From Allobosea sp. Root381 (lineage in GTDB: Bacteria > Pseudomonadota > Alphaproteobacteria > Rhizobiales > Beijerinckiaceae): a DNA stretch of 64,000 nucleotides. Under the pieces are notes generated by a model. The model searched no databases, was not told where the DNA came from, and worked only from the letters and a program-made list of their open reading frames with translations. Made by a program: the position numbers and the translations under genes. The stretch is taken from positions 1 through 64,000 of the forward strand of contig NZ_LMJT01000034.1 in the NCBI RefSeq assembly GCF_001429395.1, written 5' to 3'. The first letter of the stretch is position 1, and every line of letters starts with the position of its first letter. Shown one piece after another: positions 38,743-50,590 of this stretch.

Positions 38743-40539
38743 ATGGCACCTGAAACCGAGATGCGTGGGCTTTCTGACATCAAAGACGACTTGCGGCGCG
38801 CGTTCTGTGGCTGGTGCGGGCGAACCCGCGCGGGCCTCCTCGGCGCCACCGCACTCATCGGCGCCGCGGCAGCGACGCCGGCCATTGCGCAAGCGCCGGC
38901 GCCTTCCCAGGCGCCCGCTCGACCAAACATTCTCTTCATCATGGGCGACGACATCGGCCTGATGCAGCCGAGCATTTACCATCGTGGCCTGATGGTCGGG
39001 GAAACGCCCAACATTGATCGCATCGGCAATGAAGGTGCACTCTTCACCCACTATTACGCCGAACAGAGCTGCACGGCTGGCCGCAACGCCTTCTTCACCG
39101 GCATGCATCCGCTGCGGACGGGAATGATCCCGCCGCAATTGCCGGGTAGCCCGTCCTATCTTCGGCCCGGAACGCCGACGCTTGCCAAATTCCTGCTCGA
39201 CCTCGGTTACAACACCGGCGAGTTCGGCAAGAACCACCTCGGCGACCACACGGATGCATTGCCGACCGCGCACGGATTCCAAGAATTCTGGGGCTATCTG
39301 TACCACCTCGATGCGATGCAGGGGGTAAGCTTTCCCGACATCAACAGGACCTCGACCCAGCAGACCGTCGCTCCGCCTTGCTTGAACACGGCGATTCCCG
39401 GACTCCCTCCGGTTCCCGGTGCGTTGGACCCGCGCACGTCGGTTTGCCTGACGCCGCCTCGTCCGGTGATGTTCTGCACGTCGTCCAATGGCACGGCGGC
39501 CAATCAAACTTGCCGGGACGAAGGCCCGCTGACCTTGGAGCGCTCGAAGACGGTGGACGAGGAAATCTCCGCCAAGGTTGTCGACTTCCTCGAGCGCAAC
39601 GACCCGAGGCGAACCAACAAGCCGTTCTTTGCTTGGTATAACCCGGCGCGCATGCACATCACGACCGTCCTGTCGGCAAAATACGAGGCCATGATCGGCG
39701 AGCCCGGGGGCAAGGACTGGGGTCTCAACGAAGCCGGCATGAAGCAGTTGGATGACAATGTCGGCGTCGTGCTCAAGAAGCTCGAGGATATGGGCCAGCT
39801 CGACAATACGATCGTCGTCTTCACCACCGACAATGGGGCGGAAACGATCACCTTCCCGGATGGCGGCACCACGCCCTTTAAGGGCGGCAAGCTGAGTACG
39901 TGGGAAGGCGGCATGCGCGCGCCGCTTCTGGTCCGCTGGCCAGCCGGCGGCATTCGGGCGGGAGCTGTCAAGAACGACATTTTCGCCGCGCTCGATTGGC
40001 TGCCTACGATTGTCAACCTCGCGGGCGGAGACAAGGGGGATGCACTGAATCAGCGCATCATGACCGGCGCCTATCCCGGCATCGTCAAGACAAAGCTCGA
40101 TGGCGTCGACCAGACCGAGTACCTGCTCGGGCGCTCTGAAAAATCGGCGCGCGACACATTTTTCTACTATTCCGGCAAGGAACCGTCGGCCGTCCGATAT
40201 AAGAATTGGAAGATCTACTTTGCGATGGTGTCCGATTCGCCTGCTGGATTCATCTCAGGCGTGCTTCCCTTCCACTGGGCCCAGATCGTCAATATCAAGC
40301 GAGACCCCTTCGAGACTTCGATCGGCTCGCAATACAAGACGCTCATGGGTATGGGGGGTACGATCGGCTCCCCCTCCACCGCATATGTCTACGATTGGAA
40401 CATGCTGCCGATCGGCCAAGCTCTGTGGATGAAGGAACTGTTGTCTTACAAGGACTTCCCGCCGATGCAGGACCCGGCGAGCTATAACCTCGACCAGGTG
40501 ATCGATCAGATCAAGAACGCGAAAGGCCGGTCCGACTGA
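38743..40539 (+). CDS. arylsulfatase (type I sulfatase family)
   Basis: 598 residues from ATG 38743, which has GGAG 6 nt upstream; ATG 38728 in frame is less well placed. After an N-terminal leader comes a Sec-like signal (LLGATALIGAAAATPAIAQA). The metal-binding start is NILFIMGDDIG. The formylglycine site is SCTAGRN, Cys at 39070-39072, in the C-x-A-x-R variant of the CxPxR rule. Further family marks are TGEFGKNHLGDH and VFTTDNGAETITF. It hydrolyses sulfate esters, probably in the periplasm. No maturase gene is adjacent. GC is lower than in the neighbours, suggesting acquisition. Confidence 0.9.
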   Translation: MAPETEMRGLSDIKDDLRRAFCGWCGRTRAGLLGATALIGAAAATPAIAQAPAPSQAPARPNILFIMGDDIGLMQPSIYHRGLMVGETPNIDRIGNEGALFTHYYAEQSCTAGRNAFFTGMHPLRTGMIPPQLPGSPSYLRPGTPTLAKFLLDLGYNTGEFGKNHLGDHTDALPTAHGFQEFWGYLYHLDAMQGVSFPDINRTSTQQTVAPPCLNTAIPGLPPVPGALDPRTSVCLTPPRPVMFCTSSNGTAANQTCRDEGPLTLERSKTVDEEISAKVVDFLERNDPRRTNKPFFAWYNPARMHITTVLSAKYEAMIGEPGGKDWGLNEAGMKQLDDNVGVVLKKLEDMGQLDNTIVVFTTDNGAETITFPDGGTTPFKGGKLSTWEGGMRAPLLVRWPAGGIRAGAVKNDIFAALDWLPTIVNLAGGDKGDALNQRIMTGAYPGIVKTKLDGVDQTEYLLGRSEKSARDTFFYYSGKEPSAVRYKNWKIYFAMVSDSPAGFISGVLPFHWAQIVNIKRDPFETSIGSQYKTLMGMGGTIGSPSTAYVYDWNMLPIGQALWMKELLSYKDFPPMQDPASYNLDQVIDQIKNAKGRSD

Positions 40540-40744
40540 CCGCCGGCAAGGACCGCCCAGATCCGGCTGACATGAATGCCTGGTCTGGATCCATGATCAC
40601 CCGGGTGTTCCACAAGAGCAGTTGCTCGCGACGCAGCCTTAGAAGGAAGATTGAGCAGGGCCGGATCTGGCACTCCGGCCCTCGCCCCGTCGACCTGAGG
40701 TCGGCTCACGCCCCCTGCCCCAAACGGGTCGAAAGCAGCCCCCT

Positions 40745-41149
40745 TCACCTCGCCCTGTCGGCAAAGCTGAAGAATTTGTGCCCCAAGAACGAGAACGCCA
40801 TCACGATGCCCGTGGTGACGAGTTGCATCGGCAGATAGGGCAGGCCCGCCTTCGTCACGAAGAGATGCATCAGCACGCCGGTCAGCACGAAGCCGCCGGC
40901 CGCGATCAGCGCGAAGCGCCAGCCCGCTTCGGCATGCGTGCGCGTGGCAGCGAAGGTCAGCCAGCGATTGCAGGCATAGGAGACGATGCCGCCCGCGACG
41001 AACCCCATCAGCGTCGCCGGCACGGGCGCCATGCCGCGGAGTTCGACGAGGCCGATCAGCACCCCGTAATGCGCCACCGCCGCCGCGATGCCGGAGAGGC
41101 CATAGGCGGCAAGCTGGCGGAACTGGCGCGGATAGCGGCGGAAAGGCAT
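40745..41149 (-). CDS. GtrA family membrane protein
   Basis: 134 residues with four predicted helices. The N-terminal FRQLAAYGLSGIAAAVAHYG and the mid segment GGIVSYACNRWLTFA are the GtrA signature. GtrA proteins help move undecaprenyl-phosphate glucose or similar lipid-linked sugars across the membrane. No glycosyltransferase is adjacent here; it lies 66 bp downstream of the AztD-like gene on the same strand. Confidence 0.88.
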   Translation of the reverse strand: MPFRRYPRQFRQLAAYGLSGIAAAVAHYGVLIGLVELRGMAPVPATLMGFVAGGIVSYACNRWLTFAATRTHAEAGWRFALIAAGGFVLTGVLMHLFVTKAGLPYLPMQLVTTGIVMAFSFLGHKFFSFADRAR

Positions 41150-41214
41150 CCGCGCTCTCTAGATCATGGCACGCGCGGGGCGAACGACTATTTTCGCCCC
41201 GCGCCGCGACCGGC

Positions 41215-42540
41215 TCAGCCGGCGTCGCTGCCGGCGAGATTGGCCGGCATGCCGCCGACCGGCATGTCGAGCCCCTGCTTCAGCGTGTCGAGATGGTATT
41301 CGCGGATGCGCCCGTTGGTCGGGTCGCTGACGAAGGCGCTGTTGGCGGAGACGGCGAGGCCCGGCGTCGGCGTCTTCGCGCCATAGGCGCAGTCGAAGGC
41401 CGGCACGGCATCGAACGAGGCCAGTTCCTTCCAGGCCGGCGCGACCTCGTAGATCCTGAGCTTGCCGTCCGGTGTGAGGTTGGCGAGCCTGCTGCCGTTG
41501 CCGCTGAGCTCGAACTGGCACGCCGCCTGCCCGCCCGGCACCGCCAGCACATCCTCCGGCAAAAGCGCCTTGGCCTCCGGGTCGATCCGCAGCAGCGCGT
41601 CATAAGGCGCCTTCAGGCCGTAATTGCCGACGAGATGGCGGCCGCTTTCGCGTGACCTGAGCGCGCTGACGCGACGCTCGTCGGGATAGGCGAGCTTGCG
41701 CGCGCTCCAGCTCGTCTTCGCGCCCTTCCCCGTAGCAGAGAGAACGAGCAGCCCCCCGCCCTCGCCCTCGGCGCAGGCGAAGACATGTCGGTCGCCGCGA
41801 ACCGGCGCATAACCGTGATAGAGCTTGCAGGAGGCATCGGCCCGCGCCGGGTCGTTGAAGCTGGCGAGACGCTTCCAATTGTCCGCCTCGAGGACTTCGA
41901 AACCGTTGGGCCGCGATGACGCGGTGCGGTCGTCCCCCTTGGCATAGGCCGGGTTCGGCACCGAGAGCAGCCATTGCCTGGCCCGCAGCGGCACCGCAAT
42001 GCCGTGCTGCGGCGCCGGGCTCGGCCAGACGATCACCGTGGGCTCCGGCTTGGCGAGGCTGTCGATGGCGACCATCACCGCCTTGGGCTCGCTCTTGCCC
42101 TCCCAGGGGCGCAAGCCGTCATAGAACAGCGCGAGCTGCCCCTGCCCCGAAACGACATGGGCCGGCCGGTCGCCCTTCGTCATGAAGCCGAGGAGGCTCG
42201 GCTCGGCCTTGGCGAGATCGACATGGTCGCCATGCGATTCGGCGATCAGCCCGGTGTCGAGGATGCGCAGCGTGCCGGCCTCGTCGCCGGTCTTCACCAC
42301 GACGTAGCGCCCGCCGGACACACCCGCAAAACCGGGATTGGCCTTGGGCACGTCGAAGCTGTGCGTGATCTCGCCGCTGTCGAGGTCCAGGATGCGGACC
42401 ACCGGCTTTTCATGGTCGGCGAAGACGAGCCGCCCGCGCAGCGGCGCATGATCATGGGCGATGACGGCGGAAGCGAGCAGGCAGCCGGCAAGGCCGAGGC
42501 CGGTTGCCTGGAGACGGGACGATGGCAAGGGAAGTGGCAA
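41215..42540 (-). CDS. AztD-like zinc metallochaperone (periplasmic beta-propeller)
   Basis: About 441 residues if begun at TTG 42540, which has GGAG 8 bases upstream; a TTG at 42591 would start inside the putative operator. A signal peptide is likely (LGLAGCLLASAVIAHDHA). The mature start has the histidine cluster HDHA, and SHGDHVDLA follows; these are probable zinc ligands. The rest is a WD40-like seven-bladed propeller (LVFADHEKPVVRILDLDSGE, GGRYVVVKTGD, DRHVFACAEGEGG). AztD delivers zinc to the AztC binding protein of the AztABC importer, which is not in this window. Confidence 0.75.
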   Translation of the reverse strand: MPLPLPSSRLQATGLGLAGCLLASAVIAHDHAPLRGRLVFADHEKPVVRILDLDSGEITHSFDVPKANPGFAGVSGGRYVVVKTGDEAGTLRILDTGLIAESHGDHVDLAKAEPSLLGFMTKGDRPAHVVSGQGQLALFYDGLRPWEGKSEPKAVMVAIDSLAKPEPTVIVWPSPAPQHGIAVPLRARQWLLSVPNPAYAKGDDRTASSRPNGFEVLEADNWKRLASFNDPARADASCKLYHGYAPVRGDRHVFACAEGEGGGLLVLSATGKGAKTSWSARKLAYPDERRVSALRSRESGRHLVGNYGLKAPYDALLRIDPEAKALLPEDVLAVPGGQAACQFELSGNGSRLANLTPDGKLRIYEVAPAWKELASFDAVPAFDCAYGAKTPTPGLAVSANSAFVSDPTNGRIREYHLDTLKQGLDMPVGGMPANLAGSDAG

Positions 42541-42567
42541 GGGGAGGCTCCGGGTCGGAAGGCAACT

Positions 42568-42589
42568 GAATGATATAACGTTACACTTC
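42568..42589 (-). promoter_or_regulatory. Zur-like operator upstream of the AztD-like gene
   Basis: The minus strand reads GTAACGTTATATCATTC, which matches an alphaproteobacterial Zur-type box (GTAATGTTATAACATTAC, from memory) at most positions. The core TAACGTTA is a perfect palindrome. It lies about 30-50 bp ahead of the chosen TTG start, where a zinc-loaded Zur would block transcription. Confidence 0.5.
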
Positions 42590-42709
42590 AATCGCAGCGG
42601 AACTCAACCCCTCCATTGGCGGGACGATGGACGGTCGGCAGAATGCGCCGGGTGCGCCTCGCATGGCGCCTCCTGCCCTCCGCCAGCGGCTCAAACCCGG
42701 CCCGCCACC

Positions 42710-43771
42710 TCAGGGCCGCGCCTCGAACACCATGTTGAAAGGCGTCTCGGTGGCACGGCGGAAGCGCGAGAAGCCGGCATCGAGCGCGACCTTGCGCAGC
42801 CGCATCTCGCCTGCCTGCGCTCCGAGGCAGAGCCCGACCTCCTGCGACTGCGATGCCGGCGTGCAGATCATCGTCGACGCCCCGTAGAAGATCCGGCCGA
42901 CCGGATTGAGATTGTCCTTGAGCCGGTCATGCGCGAAGGGCTCGACGATCATCCAGGTGCCGTCCTTGGCGAGCGTCTCGCGAACGTGCTTCCCGGCACC
43001 CACGGGATCGCCCATGTCGTGCAGGCAGTCGAACATCGCGACGAGATCGTAGCCCTTCGCCGGAAAGTCCTTGGCCGAGGCCCGCTCGAACACGATGCGG
43101 TCGCCCACGCCCGCCCTGTCTGCTTCCTCCCGCGCCTTCTCGATCGAGGGGCCGTGATAGTCGAAGCCGTGGAAGCGCGACTTCGGATAGGCTTGCGCCA
43201 TCAGGATGGTCGAGGCGCCATGCCCGCAGCCGACATCGGCGACGCTCGCGCCCTGCATGAGCTTCGCCTCGACGCCGTCCAGCGCCGGGATCCAGCTCGT
43301 CGTCAGGTTGGTGTTGTAGCCCGGGCGGAAGAAGCGCTCCGTGCCGCGGAACAGGCATTTGCTGTGCTCATGCCAGCCGAGGCCCGAACCGCTGCGGAAG
43401 GCCTCCTCGACCTTTGGCTCGTCGACCCACATCGACTGGACGATCTCGAAGGCGCCGGCGAAGAAGGCCGGGCTGTCCTCCTCGGCGAAGGCCATCGCCT
43501 GCTCCGGGGAGAGGCTGAAGGCGTCGCTGTCCTCGTCATACTGGATATAGTCCGCCGCGGCCTGGGCCGAGAGCCATTCGCGGACATAGCGTTCCTTGAG
43601 CCCGGTCTTGGCTGCGAGCTGCGCCGAAGTCACCGGCTCGCCATCGGCCATCGCCCGATAGAGCCCGAGCTGGTCGCCCAGCACGATCAGCGCCCCCGTG
43701 ACGGAAGCGCCGACGTCTCCGACGAGACGCCCGACCAGTGCATCGATTTTCTGAGAGTCGGCAGCACGCAT
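42710..43771 (-). CDS. class I SAM-dependent methyltransferase with N-terminal winged helix
   Basis: 353 residues from ATG 43771, 6 nt after GAGGAGG; ATG 43777 is adjacent to the RBS and less likely. The N-terminus (residues 1-90) is a dimerisation/winged-helix region (GALIVLGDQLGLYRAMADGE, LKERYVREWLSAQAAADYI). The SAM domain has SVADVGCGHGASTILMAQAY and HGFDYHGPSIEKA. This resembles Rv2258c-type methyltransferases, substrate unknown. It follows an ArsR gene by about 140 bp on the same strand, with a strong palindrome between them. Confidence 0.85.
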   Translation of the reverse strand: MRAADSQKIDALVGRLVGDVGASVTGALIVLGDQLGLYRAMADGEPVTSAQLAAKTGLKERYVREWLSAQAAADYIQYDEDSDAFSLSPEQAMAFAEEDSPAFFAGAFEIVQSMWVDEPKVEEAFRSGSGLGWHEHSKCLFRGTERFFRPGYNTNLTTSWIPALDGVEAKLMQGASVADVGCGHGASTILMAQAYPKSRFHGFDYHGPSIEKAREEADRAGVGDRIVFERASAKDFPAKGYDLVAMFDCLHDMGDPVGAGKHVRETLAKDGTWMIVEPFAHDRLKDNLNPVGRIFYGASTMICTPASQSQEVGLCLGAQAGEMRLRKVALDAGFSRFRRATETPFNMVFEARP

Positions 43772-43843
43772 GGCCATCCTCCTCGGGTTGGGGGCGTGGC
43801 CGGGGCTCGCGCGAACCGGCTCGACGCCATCGCGGAAAGCCGG

Positions 43844-43861
43844 AGGGTATACCCTAGGGTA
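43844..43861. promoter_or_regulatory. overlapping palindromes upstream of the methyltransferase gene
   Basis: AGGGTATACCCT (43844-43855) and TACCCTAGGGTA (43850-43861) are each perfect and overlap by six bases. On the minus strand a TTGACT hexamer stands just upstream. They lie about 75 bp before the methyltransferase start. The layout suggests an operator for a dimeric regulator, of which the adjacent ArsR protein is one candidate. Confidence 0.5.
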
Positions 43862-43912
43862 AGCGAGTCAACGCAACAAGGCCGCCCCCTGGCGTGCCCC
43901 TGAGGAGGCTTC

Positions 43913-44269
43913 TCAGACCCGGCAGAGATGGCCCTCCGGGAGGCGCGGCAGGTTCGGATCGCGCCGCGCCGCCTCGATCACGCTGTCGAGCAGGCCGGGA
44001 AAGCGGCGGTCGAATTCCTCCCGGCGAAGGCTGATCAACCGCGCCGTTCCATCAACCCGCGCGCGCGTCACGCCGGCCTCGCGCAGCTTGGTGAAGTGGT
44101 AGGTCAGCAGCGAGGGCGAGGCGAGATCGTTGAAGCTGCCGCAGCGGGCCTCGACCTCCACGCCATCGGCCAGCGCGACGACGATGCCGAGGCGGATCGG
44201 ATCGGCCAGCGCAGCGAAGACCGCAGCCGGCTCGACCGCGTCCATATCGGGGTGGAAGACCGGTTTCAT
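43913..44269 (-). CDS. ArsR family transcriptional regulator
   Basis: 118 residues from ATG 44269. HTH signature VFAALADPIRLGIVVALADG, then SPSLLTYHFTKLREAGVTRA and wing VDGTARLISLRR. The cysteine near EARCGSFND and the C-terminal cysteine could be sensing residues, but no classical metal site is seen. It is divergent from an MFS transporter, and two near-identical inverted repeats lie between them, so it probably represses both genes. Confidence 0.92.
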   Translation of the reverse strand: MKPVFHPDMDAVEPAAVFAALADPIRLGIVVALADGVEVEARCGSFNDLASPSLLTYHFTKLREAGVTRARVDGTARLISLRREEFDRRFPGLLDSVIEAARRDPNLPRLPEGHLCRV

Positions 44270-44306
44270 CCCCTCACAGATAAGAGGTCGCCGCGCTCCT
44301 GACAAT

Positions 44307-44325
44307 ATTCAACATTCATTGAAAT
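44307..44325. promoter_or_regulatory. putative ArsR operator 1 (ATTCAA-N6-TTGAAAT)
   Basis: ATTCAA CATTCA TTGAAAT, an inverted repeat of the same form as the second site 49 bp away. It lies 38 bp ahead of the ArsR start, suited to autoregulation. Confidence 0.7.
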
Positions 44326-44330
44326 TATCC

Positions 44331-44358
44331 TTGACGCCGGATCGCAGCCTCCTAAATT
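44331..44358 (+). promoter_or_regulatory. sigma-70 promoter of the MFS gene
   Basis: TTGACG (44331-44336) and TAAATT (44353-44358) with a 16-bp spacer. The -10 hexamer overlaps the second ATTCAA-N6-TTGAAAT site, the normal place for a repressor. Confidence 0.6.
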
Positions 44359-44374
44359 CAAAAACCATTGAAAT
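44356..44374. promoter_or_regulatory. putative ArsR operator 2 (ATTCAA-N6-TTGAAAT)
   Basis: ATTCAA AAACCA TTGAAAT. Same arms and spacing as operator 1. It covers the end of the -10 hexamer and the probable transcription start of the MFS gene at 44425. Confidence 0.7.
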
Positions 44375-44424
44375 TGATCGAGGCGCCGCCGCTCGCGCCT
44401 TTCCCGGTAAGCAAGGACGCTGCC

Positions 44425-45639
44425 ATGGATACCCGCCTCCTCTGGCTTGCCGGCGGCGCCTTCGCCATCGGCACCGGCACGCTGATCATCACCGGCATCC
44501 TGCCCGATCTCTCGGCGGGACTACGCGCCTCGGTCGACACGGCTGGCCTGCTGATCACGATCTTCGCGCTGGCCTATGCGGTAGGCTCCCCCGTGCTCTC
44601 CACCCTGTTCGGCAAGATCGACCGCAAGACCGTGCTGGCGGGTGCGATGGCGGTCTTCGGCCTCGCCAATCTCGGCGCGGCGCTGGCGAGCGACTTCACG
44701 CTGGTCATGGCGGCGCGCGTGGTCATGGCCCTGGCGGCGGGCGTCTACATGCCGGCCGCCAATGCCGTCGCGGTCGCGCTGGTCCCGGCCGAGCGGCGCG
44801 GCCGCGCCATCGCGCTCGTCACCGGCGGGATGACGGTCTCGCTGATCCTCGGCGTGCCGTTCGGGACCGCGGTCGTCGGCTTCGGCGGCTGGCACCTCGC
44901 CTTCCTGCTGGTTGCGCTGTTCAGCCTGCTGGCGCTCGCCGGCCTGCTCGTGAAACTGCCATCGGGACTGCCGCGTGGCGCCAGTTCCATGAGGGAGCGG
45001 CTCGCCGTGGCGCGCCGGGGCGACATCCTGCTGGCGCTCGCCACGACCATGCTGTGGACCACCGGCGCCTTCACGCTCTACACCTATATCGCCCCCTTCC
45101 TCGCCGCCCATGCCGGGATCGCCGGCCCCTGGCTCGGGGCGGCCCTGGTCGTCTCAGGGATAGGCTCGGCGCTCGGCAACCAGATCGGCGGCATCGCCAG
45201 CGACCGCTTCGGCCCGGAGCGGACCCTCATCGTCGTGCTGGGCGTGCTGGCGCTCGCATTGTTCGGTGCCTCGCTCGCGGCCGTCACGCTTCCGCCCACG
45301 ACGGCGATCTTCGTCATCCCGGTCGTCATGCTGGTCTGGAGCGGGGCCGGCTGGGCCGGCCATCCCTCGCAGATGTCGAGGCTCGCCGCGATGGCCCCCG
45401 ACGCCACTGTCGTGGCGCTCTCGCTCAACGCCTCCGCGCTCTATCTCGGCAATGCCGCCGGCGCGGCGCTGGGCCAGCAGACATTGCGCAACGGCGGCAC
45501 CTGGCCATTGGGATTCGTCGGCGCCGCCTGCGAGATCGCAGCCCTCGCCGTGCTGGTCATCGCCATGCGCCGGCGGCGTCCGACTCCCCGTGCCCTGGAG
45601 ATCGAACCGCTGGATCAGGCCGCCCAGCCTGTGCGCTGA
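44425..45639 (+). CDS. MFS transporter (drug/arabinose efflux type)
   Basis: 404 residues from ATG 44425, twelve predicted helices. Signatures are FAIGTGTLIITGILPDLSAG, LLITIFALAYAVGSPVLSTL and loop FGKIDRKTVLAGAMAVFGLA, plus the motif C-like MTVSLILGVPFGTAVVG of DHA1 efflux pumps. It probably exports a toxic compound or sugar. Divergent from and likely repressed by the ArsR protein. Confidence 0.9.
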   Translation: MDTRLLWLAGGAFAIGTGTLIITGILPDLSAGLRASVDTAGLLITIFALAYAVGSPVLSTLFGKIDRKTVLAGAMAVFGLANLGAALASDFTLVMAARVVMALAAGVYMPAANAVAVALVPAERRGRAIALVTGGMTVSLILGVPFGTAVVGFGGWHLAFLLVALFSLLALAGLLVKLPSGLPRGASSMRERLAVARRGDILLALATTMLWTTGAFTLYTYIAPFLAAHAGIAGPWLGAALVVSGIGSALGNQIGGIASDRFGPERTLIVVLGVLALALFGASLAAVTLPPTTAIFVIPVVMLVWSGAGWAGHPSQMSRLAAMAPDATVVALSLNASALYLGNAAGAALGQQTLRNGGTWPLGFVGAACEIAALAVLVIAMRRRRPTPRALEIEPLDQAAQPVR

Positions 45640-45689
45640 GACGGGCAGGGAGCGGTTTTAGCTTTCCCCCGCCGCTCCTCCCCTCTATA

Positions 45690-45721
45690 GCGAGCGCCTA
45701 GCATTCATTTCAGGCGCTCGC
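45690..45721. other. hairpin in the carB leader
   Basis: GCGAGCGCCT and AGGCGCTCGC form a perfect 10-bp stem with a 12-nt loop. It lies 50 bp past the MFS stop and 67 bp before the carB start. No T tract follows. It could be a weak terminator of the MFS transcript or a leader structure for carB. Confidence 0.5.
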
Positions 45722-45787
45722 ACCGGCCCGCTCGCATGATCGGACGGCAGGTGGTGCGCGCCCTTGTCCGAGACAGAGCCGAGCCCC

Positions 45788-49150
<3,363 letters not shown>

Positions 49151-49247
49151 AAACGGCAAGCCGACGAAGTTTTATGAACGACAGGAAGCGGGGCGCGGGC
49201 AGCAGAGCAGCTGCCGGTGGGCTCCCGCTTTCGAATGATGGGACGAG

Positions 49248-49727
49248 ATGATGGAAAAGGTTCCGCTGACCCCCGGCGGCTTCGCCGCTCTGGAGGCCGA
49301 ACTCAAGGATCGCCAGCAGGTGCAGCGCCAGCGCATCATCCAGGCGATCTCGGAGGCGCGCGCCCATGGTGATCTCTCGGAGAATGCCGAATACCACGCC
49401 GCCAAGGAAGCGCAGGCTCTCAATGAAGGCCGCATCCAGGAGCTCGAATCGCTGGTCGGCCGGGCCGACATCATCGACATTGCCAAGCTCGCCGGCAGCG
49501 ACACGATCAAGTTCGGCGCGACCGTCAAGCTGATCGACGACGATACCGAGGAAGAGAAGAGCTACCAGATCGTCGGGGAGCCCGAATCGGATGTGCGGTC
49601 CGGCAAGGTCTCGATCGGCTCGCCGATCGCACGCGCGTTGATCGGCAAGAAGGTCGGCGACTCCGTGCAGGTCAACACCCCCGGCGGCGGCAAGTCCTAC
49701 GAGGTCGTCAGCGTCGACTTCCGCTGA
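49248..49727 (+). CDS. greA: transcription elongation factor GreA
   Basis: 159 residues (second ATG at 49251). N-terminal coiled coil [19 protein letters not shown] to the acidic tip [20 protein letters not shown], then the FKBP-like domain [20 protein letters not shown] and [17 protein letters not shown]. It rescues backtracked RNA polymerase by stimulating transcript cleavage. Position after carB matches other Rhizobiales. Confidence 0.97.
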   Translation: MMEKVPLTPGGFAALEAELKDRQQVQRQRIIQAISEARAHGDLSENAEYHAAKEAQALNEGRIQELESLVGRADIIDIAKLAGSDTIKFGATVKLIDDDTEEEKSYQIVGEPESDVRSGKVSIGSPIARALIGKKVGDSVQVNTPGGGKSYEVVSVDFR

Positions 49728-49744
49728 GAAAGACGGGCTTTCTC
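49726..49744 (+). terminator. possible weak hairpin at the greA stop
   Basis: GAGAAAG and CTTTCTC form a 7-bp stem with loop ACGGG, overlapping the stop codon. There is no T tract, so the call is weak. Confidence 0.3.
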
Positions 49745-49862
49745 CAGTTCGCACACACCGCCATGCTCGCCCTTGTGGCGAGCATCCACGTCTTGAACAC
49801 GGGTCTGGACCGGCAAAGATCGCCGGGACAAGCCCGGCCATGACGAACCGCGTGGTCTCCGC

Positions 49863-50465
49863 CTACCCCGCCAGAACCTCGCGCATCGCCTTGATGATAC
49901 CGTCGACCGCGACGCTTGCGAGGACCAGGCCCATCACGCGGCTGATGACGCTGGCGCCGGCATTGCCGATCAGCGCGATGATGCGGTGGGCCATCAGCAT
50001 CAGCCCGAGCGTCATCGCCAGGATGACCGCCACCTGCAGGACGGTTTCGGCCTGCTCGCGGAGGTCCACGCTGGAATTGTCGGTCACGGTCATCACCGTC
50101 AGCATCGCGCCCGGGCTGGCAATGCTCGGGATGGCGAGCGGATAGACGGCCCTCTCGAGATCGGACGAGCGCATCAGCTTCTCGTCTTCCTCCAGCTTCG
50201 ATTCGCCGAAGATCATCGTCAGAGCGAACAGGAAAAGTACGATGTTGCCGGCGATCTCGAAGGAGGTCAGGGCGATGTCCATCGCCGTGAGCAGGATCTG
50301 GCCGCCCGCGACGAAGAACACCAGCACGCCGAAGGCGACCAGGATCCCGCGCAGCGCCACCGCGCGTGCAGCCGCCGCGCCCATGCCGGCCGTGACCGCC
50401 AGAAAAACCGGCAAAGTGCCGATCGGGTCGATCACGACCCACAGCTTGACGAATTCAGTGAACAT
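49863..50465 (-). CDS. MarC family membrane protein (UPF0056)
   Basis: 200 residues from ATG 50465; longer in-frame starts reach into the neighbouring region without an RBS. Six predicted helices: VKLWVVIDPIGTLPVFLAVT, ARAVALRGILVAFGVLVFFV, and the motif SPGAMLTVMTVTDNSSV. MarC proteins are inner-membrane proteins of unclear transport function. It converges with greA and is divergent from the next exported protein gene. Confidence 0.9.
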   Translation of the reverse strand: MFTEFVKLWVVIDPIGTLPVFLAVTAGMGAAAARAVALRGILVAFGVLVFFVAGGQILLTAMDIALTSFEIAGNIVLFLFALTMIFGESKLEEDEKLMRSSDLERAVYPLAIPSIASPGAMLTVMTVTDNSSVDLREQAETVLQVAVILAMTLGLMLMAHRIIALIGNAGASVISRVMGLVLASVAVDGIIKAMREVLAG

Positions 50466-50590
50466 CCGTGCCCCTTCCCCTTGCGCACGCATTAAGCACG
50501 CCAGCGGCCGCGCCCCAAGGGCGTCAGGGGACATCTTGGATAAACGCCCGGCCGGGATTACATTTTGGGCCTGACCGCAGGAGCAAGCCG

